A stretch of 64,000 nucleotides of DNA from VXLM01 sp965242665 (GTDB lineage Bacteria; Chloroflexota; Dehalococcoidia; Lucifugimonadales; VXLM01): the NCBI GenBank assembly GCA_965242665.1, contig OZ251484.1, positions 2,356,001-2,420,000 of the forward strand. Direction: 5' to 3'. Within the stretch, counting starts at the first letter, position 1. Every line of letters starts with the position of its first letter. The position numbers were made by a program, and so were the translations under genes. Below are positions 58,548 to 64,000 of this stretch, piece after piece. Under the pieces are notes generated by a model. It did not search any database and was not told the origin of the DNA. It worked only from the letters and a program-made list of their open reading frames with translations.

Positions 58548-58576
58548 TTGCGGGCCTGGGCTGTTTGGGTTAGAAT
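58548..58576 (+). promoter_or_regulatory. promoter of the pyrimidine operon
   Basis: TTGCGG (58548-58553) and TAGAAT (58571-58576) are exactly 17 bases apart, about 130 bases before pyrR. Transcription should begin near 58583, giving a leader that contains the PyrR attenuator. Confidence 0.6.
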
Positions 58577-58589
58577 GCTATGGACGGAG

Positions 58590-58707
58590 ATTGGAGAGTC
58601 GACCTTTAAATCAGTCCCGAGAGGCTGGCAAGGTGTGAACTGCGCGCGGACAGTCCGCAAGAGGCAGCGCGCCCCCCTGCCAGATACGGGCAAGGGGGTT
58701 TTCTTTT
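58590..58707 (+). promoter_or_regulatory. PyrR-binding attenuator leader with terminator
   Basis: AATCAGTCCCGAGAGGCTGG at 58609-58628 followed by CAAGG matches the PyrR-binding loop of pyr leaders (consensus AGUCCxGAGAGGCU). CCCCC-x-TGCC (58673-58681) pairs with GGCA-x-GGGGG (58689-58698) as a terminator followed by TTTTCTTTT. The segment CTGGCA (58625-58630) can instead pair with TGCCAG (58678-58683), which would dissolve the terminator. PyrR with UMP bound should favour the terminator. Its U-run overlaps the TTG start of pyrR. Confidence 0.82.
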
Positions 58708-59284
58708 GACGGAGTCGCCATCCGGACCCGACCCGTCGGATCTGTGGCAGCGGGAACGGCAGGTGCTCGACGGAGAGCAGATGCGCCGCGCGCTCATTCG
58801 TATTGCCCACGAGATACTCGAAGGCAACGTGCGCGAACCAGACATCGTGATTGTGGGCATCTATTCGGGTGGGGCCCCTCTGGCGCATCGCCTGGCGGAT
58901 TTCATCGCCGAATTCGAGGGGGCGAGGCCGCCTGTAGGCCAACTGGATATTGGCCTGTACCGCGACGACCTGCGGCGGCGAGGGCGGCCGGTGATGCGAC
59001 CGACGAACATTCCCGTCCAGATCGAAGGGAAGCCGGTGGTGCTGGTGGACGACGTGCTCTTCACCGGGCGCACCGTCCGAGCCGCATTGGACGCGCTCAA
59101 TGATTTCGGACGGCCCAGCCGCGTCCAGCTCGCAGTCTTGATCGACCGAGGACACCGGGAGCTTCCGATCCGGGCGGACTACGTGGGAAGGAACATTCCA
59201 ACTTCACGCGCGGAAGAGGTGCGGGTGCGCTTGTCCGAGATCGACGACTGCGATGAGGTGCTGCTCGTGAGGAGGGCGCCTTGA
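58706..59284 (+). CDS. pyrR: bifunctional pyr operon regulator/uracil phosphoribosyltransferase PyrR
   Basis: A 192-residue PyrR. VLDGEQMRRALIRIAHEILEGN, DIVIVGIYSGGAPLAHRLADFI, LDIGLYRDDLRRRG and the PRPP loop VVLVDDVLFTGRTVRAALD match the family, as do LAVLIDRGHRELPIRADYVGRNIPTS. It binds the leader RNA with UMP to stop transcription and can make UMP from uracil and PRPP. The TTG start follows the terminator arm AGGGGG, which would serve as ribosome-binding site; a later ATG (before RRALIR) would cut the N-terminus too short. First gene of the operon; overlaps pyrB by four bases. Confidence 0.95.
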   Translation: MTESPSGPDPSDLWQRERQVLDGEQMRRALIRIAHEILEGNVREPDIVIVGIYSGGAPLAHRLADFIAEFEGARPPVGQLDIGLYRDDLRRRGRPVMRPTNIPVQIEGKPVVLVDDVLFTGRTVRAALDALNDFGRPSRVQLAVLIDRGHRELPIRADYVGRNIPTSRAEEVRVRLSEIDDCDEVLLVRRAP

Positions 59285-60288
59285 GAGCGGGCCAGTCTGG
59301 TCTTGCCATGGATGAGAGGCCGAGCAACTCTCACCTCGCGGAGCGCCGGAACGTGCTCGACCTCGACGACTTTTCCAGAGAGGAGATCGAGGAGGTTCTC
59401 CAGAACGCGAATGTCATGAAGGAGGTTCTCGGTCGGGACATTCGCAAGGCGCCGACCTTGCGCGGCAAGACGATATACACGCTCTTCTATGAGGCGAGCA
59501 CGCGGACGCGCGCATCTTTCGAGCAAGCGGGCAAGATCATGAGCGCGGACGTCATCAATGTTTCATCCGGCGGATCCAGTGTCGAGAAGGGAGAATCGCT
59601 CTACGATACGGCGTTGACGCTGCAAGCGATGAAGGCCGATGTGATCATCGTCCGCCACGCGCATCCGGGCGCGCCGTACTTCCTGGCTCGCAATCTTCGC
59701 GCGTCGGTCATCAACGCAGGAGACGGCGCTCACGCGCACCCGACTCAGGCGCTGCTGGATCTGTACACGATACGATCCCGCCTGGGACGCGTCCACGGAC
59801 TGAAGACGGTGATCGTCGGGGACATCTTGTATAGCCGAGTCGCCCGCTCCAACCTGTGGGGACTGCGAAAGATGGGCGCACAGGTAACAGTGTGCGCTCC
59901 TCCCACGCTGTTGCCGTCCGATTTCCTCCGGGGATTCTCGGACGCGCATCCATTCGCGGGAGTGACGGTCGAAACGAATGTCGAGGCCGCACTTGAGGGG
60001 GCGGATGTCGTCATGGCCTTGCGTCTGCAACTCGAACGCCAAAAGGCTGGACACCTCCCGAGCCTCCGAGAGTACTCGACGATGTACGGCATCGACGCCC
60101 GACGGATGAGGCTGGCAAAGCCCAATGCGTTGGTCATGCACCCTGGGCCGATGAACGAGGGGGTGGAGATCGACGCGGAAGTCGCTCACGGGGCATCGTC
60201 GGTCATCGAGGAGCAGGTGACGAACGGTATCGCGGTGAGAATGGCGCTGCTGTACAGCCTGGTCATTTCCAGTAGGGGCGAGGAGTGA
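59281..60288 (+). CDS. pyrB: aspartate carbamoyltransferase catalytic chain PyrB
   Basis: A 335-residue enzyme from a TTG overlapping the pyrR stop; an ATG at 59308 is an alternative. LDLDDFSREEIEEVLQNA opens the fold; YEASTRTRASFEQAGKIM carries the carbamoyl-phosphate site, RHAHPGAPYFLA and GAHAHPTQALLDLYTI the catalytic His and aspartate site, and MHPGPMNEGVEI the late loop. Many bacterial chains of this type have Arg where this one has Glu (GPMNEG). No pyrI regulatory gene is present, as usual for Chloroflexi-type operons controlled by PyrR. Confidence 0.94.
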   Translation: MRAGQSGLAMDERPSNSHLAERRNVLDLDDFSREEIEEVLQNANVMKEVLGRDIRKAPTLRGKTIYTLFYEASTRTRASFEQAGKIMSADVINVSSGGSSVEKGESLYDTALTLQAMKADVIIVRHAHPGAPYFLARNLRASVINAGDGAHAHPTQALLDLYTIRSRLGRVHGLKTVIVGDILYSRVARSNLWGLRKMGAQVTVCAPPTLLPSDFLRGFSDAHPFAGVTVETNVEAALEGADVVMALRLQLERQKAGHLPSLREYSTMYGIDARRMRLAKPNALVMHPGPMNEGVEIDAEVAHGASSVIEEQVTNGIAVRMALLYSLVISSRGEE

Positions 60289-60656
60289 ATTTGACGACTA
60301 GACGGACACGCAATCGAGCTACTGCAGTTGTATTCAGAGACGGCAAAGTGCTCCTAGTGAACAGCGGGAGGCGTCCGGAGTTCATGATGCCCGGGGGACT
60401 CATCGAGCCGGGCGAATCGCCGGAGTCGGCAGCCGTCCGAGAATTGTTCGAGGAGACCGGTCTGACTGCAGGGAGGACGGAGTTCCTGTTCGTGGTGGAA
60501 ACCCCCGTCAATAGGCATCATGTGTTTCTCATCGAGGCAGACGGCGAGGTAGACGTACAGTCGTCGGACGGCGAAATCGACAGCTGGCTATGGTGGGACC
60601 GCGAAGAGGACGTACACATGTTTGGACATGTCGGAGCGATACTCGAAAGGTTGTGA
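60285..60656 (+). CDS. Nudix hydrolase inside the pyr operon
   Basis: A 123-residue protein starting with a GTG that overlaps the pyrB stop. The Nudix box is complete: GGLIEPGESPESAAVRELFEETGL (Gx5Ex7REUxEExGU). ATAVVFRDGKVLLVNSGRRPEFMMPGG is the usual strand before it. Such enzymes hydrolyse nucleoside diphosphate derivatives, for instance oxidised nucleotides. The tight coupling between pyrB and pyrC suggests a nucleotide-cleaning or salvage role, but the substrate is unknown. Confidence 0.88.
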   Translation: MNLTTRRTRNRATAVVFRDGKVLLVNSGRRPEFMMPGGLIEPGESPESAAVRELFEETGLTAGRTEFLFVVETPVNRHHVFLIEADGEVDVQSSDGEIDSWLWWDREEDVHMFGHVGAILERL

Positions 60657-60660
60657 CGCT

Positions 60661-62016
60661 ATGAATTCGGTGCGGCGGATCATCATACGCGGCGGACGGG
60701 TCATCGACCCTCGGCAGGGCATCGACAAGACCGCCGATGTGGCAATTGCGGACGGCAAGATCCTCCATGTCGGAGCCGACGCGCCACAGGAGCAAGATGA
60801 GGTAATCGATGCGTCGGGCCTGATCGTCTGCCCGGGATTCATAGATCTGCACACTCACTTGCGGGAGCCGGGTTTCGAGTACAAGGAAACCATCGCGTCG
60901 GGAACGGCGGCGGCGGCGCGAGGGGGTTTTACGACCGTCTGCGCCATGCCGAACACCAGCCCAGTGATGGACTCCCGATCCATCGTCGAATTCGTGCTTT
61001 CGAAGGCTGCGGAGGATGGGGCCGCGCGCGTCCTGCCCATTGGCGCGGTCACGAAAGGCAGCAAAGGACGTGAACTGGCGGAAATGGGCGAGCTGGCGGA
61101 TGCAGGGGTCATCGCGTTCAGCGACGACGGATATCCAGTCTCCAACGCCAACGTCATGCGCCAGGCTATCAGTTACGCATCCGGGCTTGGACTTCCTATC
61201 ATCAACCACGCGGAGGTGGAGTCTCTCTCGTCCGGCGGGGTAATGAACGAGGGGTGGACAGCGACGAGGCTTGGACTCAAGGGCATTCCTTCATCGGCCG
61301 AGGAGGTCATGGTTGCGCGAGACATCGATCTTGCGCGCCTCACAGGCGGACGCGTCCACATCGCTCACGCCAGCACGGCGGGCACGCTCGCGCTGGTGCG
61401 TCGCGCCAAGGAAGATGGCGTGAACGTCACCTGCGAGGTCACGCCGCACCACCTGACCATGACCGAGGAAGCAGTGGCCGGCGGCGGTGAGAGCGGGAGG
61501 TTCGATGCCCTGACGGATGCGGCATACAATACCGACGCCAAGGTAGCTCCTCCGCTCCGCGGTCTCGAGGACGTGCGGGCGATGGTGGAAGGCCTGAGAG
61601 ACGGCGCGGTCGACTTCATCGCAACGGACCACGCGCCGCACGGCATCGTCGACAAGCAGACGACCTTCCCAGACGCGGCCAGCGGCATCAGCAACCTCGA
61701 GACTGCGCTCGGGTCGCTCATGGCGCTCGTCCACTTTGGAGCGGTTCCTCTGCCGCTTCTCATCGAAAAGCTGACATCCTCCCCGGCCCGCTTCCTTCAC
61801 AGGGCAGACCTCGGGGCTTTGCGTCCGGGATCGCCGGCAGACGTTACGGTCATCGACCCGGGATACGAGTGGGTCGTTGATCCGTCCGCGTTCGCGTCCA
61901 AGGGAAGGAACACCCCGTTGGCGGGGGCGGCGCTGCGGGGACGTGTGGTTGCGACGATATTCGAGGGGCGGGTCGTGCATCGAGAATGGGAGAGTGGTTC
62001 GCAACCCGGACAGTGA
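60661..62016 (+). CDS. pyrC: dihydroorotase PyrC (class I)
   Basis: From the ATG at 60661 the protein has 451 residues. FIDLHTHLREPGFEYKETIASG holds the first metal-binding His pair and the Arg that contacts the substrate; AFSDDGYPVSN, INHAEVESL and VHIAHASTAGTLALVR follow; FIATDHAPHGIVDKQ contains the metal-ligand Asp. Its N- and C-terminal beta-sandwich parts (IIIRGGRVIDPRQG and GRVVATIFEGRVVH) are typical of class I. It closes the four-gene operon, four bases after the Nudix gene. The enzyme interconverts carbamoyl aspartate and dihydroorotate. Confidence 0.95.
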   Translation: MNSVRRIIIRGGRVIDPRQGIDKTADVAIADGKILHVGADAPQEQDEVIDASGLIVCPGFIDLHTHLREPGFEYKETIASGTAAAARGGFTTVCAMPNTSPVMDSRSIVEFVLSKAAEDGAARVLPIGAVTKGSKGRELAEMGELADAGVIAFSDDGYPVSNANVMRQAISYASGLGLPIINHAEVESLSSGGVMNEGWTATRLGLKGIPSSAEEVMVARDIDLARLTGGRVHIAHASTAGTLALVRRAKEDGVNVTCEVTPHHLTMTEEAVAGGGESGRFDALTDAAYNTDAKVAPPLRGLEDVRAMVEGLRDGAVDFIATDHAPHGIVDKQTTFPDAASGISNLETALGSLMALVHFGAVPLPLLIEKLTSSPARFLHRADLGALRPGSPADVTVIDPGYEWVVDPSAFASKGRNTPLAGAALRGRVVATIFEGRVVHREWESGSQPGQ

Positions 62017-62109
62017 GGGGTTAAACCCTCCTTTGGGAACGAGCGGGGCGCGTCTGCCGCTTGCGGCAATCGAGTTTCGATGATTTTAGAAAATCCCAAA
62101 GAAAGAGTG

Positions 62110-62139
62110 TTGACAACCTGTGTCCGAGTGGGGTATGAT
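62110..62139 (+). promoter_or_regulatory. rRNA promoter
   Basis: TTGACA (62110-62115) and TATGAT (62134-62139) with an 18-base spacer, about 75 bases ahead of the mature 16S end. The perfect -35 box and the place fit an rRNA promoter. Confidence 0.75.
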
Positions 62140-62190
62140 AGGTTTTCACAGTTGATCCGAATGCGGGTCGGCTTGGCACCTTAACAACTG

Positions 62191-62208
62191 GATAGTGAAA
62201 GGAAATCG
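62191..62208 (+). other. 5' arm of the 16S precursor processing stem
   Basis: TGGATAGTGAAAGGAAATCG-type sequence just before the 16S gene pairs over about 17 bases with CGATTTCCTTTCACTATT at 63919-63936 downstream of it. Such stems enclose the 16S precursor and are cut by RNase III. Confidence 0.8.
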
Positions 62209-62211
62209 TCA

Positions 62212-64000
<1,789 letters not shown>

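Overview
The window looks like a chromosomal piece of a GC-rich, probably marine member of the Chloroflexota, close to the SAR202/Dehalococcoidia lineage. Three things point there: the near-complete 16S rRNA gene at the right end; a 1563-residue protein of the Chlor_Arch_YYY (DUF2298) type, a family typical of Chloroflexi and Archaea; and the general gene style (WD40-like PD40 propellers, P1 peptidases, DUF2520, DUF971). The phylum assignment is inference and rests on reading alone.

Layout. 0-0.33 kb: a MITE-like element with 31-bp inverted ends, next to a CRISPR-repeat-like sequence at the very edge. 0.5-6.6 kb: a sugar-isomerase-like gene, small hypotheticals, a methyltransferase fragment, then alaX, an aminotransferase and tsaD. 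6.7-14.4 kb: an accessory stretch with an SPFH protein, tandem small two-helix membrane proteins, a DnaJ-type zinc protein, a PD40 propeller, midA, a promoter-structure-terminator unit that looks like an unannotated RNA, a YqaE/Pmp3 peptide and a locally duplicated coiled protein. 14.5-21.5 kb: nickel superoxide dismutase, rhamnulokinase and the giant membrane protein. 21.6-32.5 kb: a DUF262 (GmrSD-like) protein, a three-gene histidine-rich secreted operon, a membrane glycosyltransferase-like protein, a decayed PD40 lipoprotein and a plant-type LRR/cadherin surface protein with a decayed 3' part.

32.7-43 kb is a defence-like island: a type III-like restriction-modification operon (Mod, a Uma2 nuclease, Res), a Pycsar pair (CNBD-TIR effector and nucleotide cyclase) whose effector appears internally shortened, and a truncated serine recombinase, closed by a PD40 lipoprotein. 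43.3-52.3 kb is mostly housekeeping: an FAD oxidoreductase, a LysR regulator, DUF971, surE, panC-panB-DUF2520 and a P1 peptidase. 52.75-54.47 kb is a transposon-like unit (23-bp inverted ends, 8-bp target duplication, no transposase) carrying a DNA methyltransferase and an HNH domain joined through a G9 tract. 54.6-57.3 kb holds a repeated Cys-rich membrane protein and an AAA ATPase/PIN-nuclease pair.

57.4-64 kb: a dehydrogenase, then the pyrimidine operon pyrR-pyrB-nudix-pyrC behind a PyrR attenuator, and finally the 16S rRNA gene with its own promoter and precursor-processing stem. The strongest candidates for new biology are the methyltransferase/HNH transposon-like cassette with its homopolymer switch, the compact Pycsar effector, and the structured RNA at 12.04-12.26 kb.
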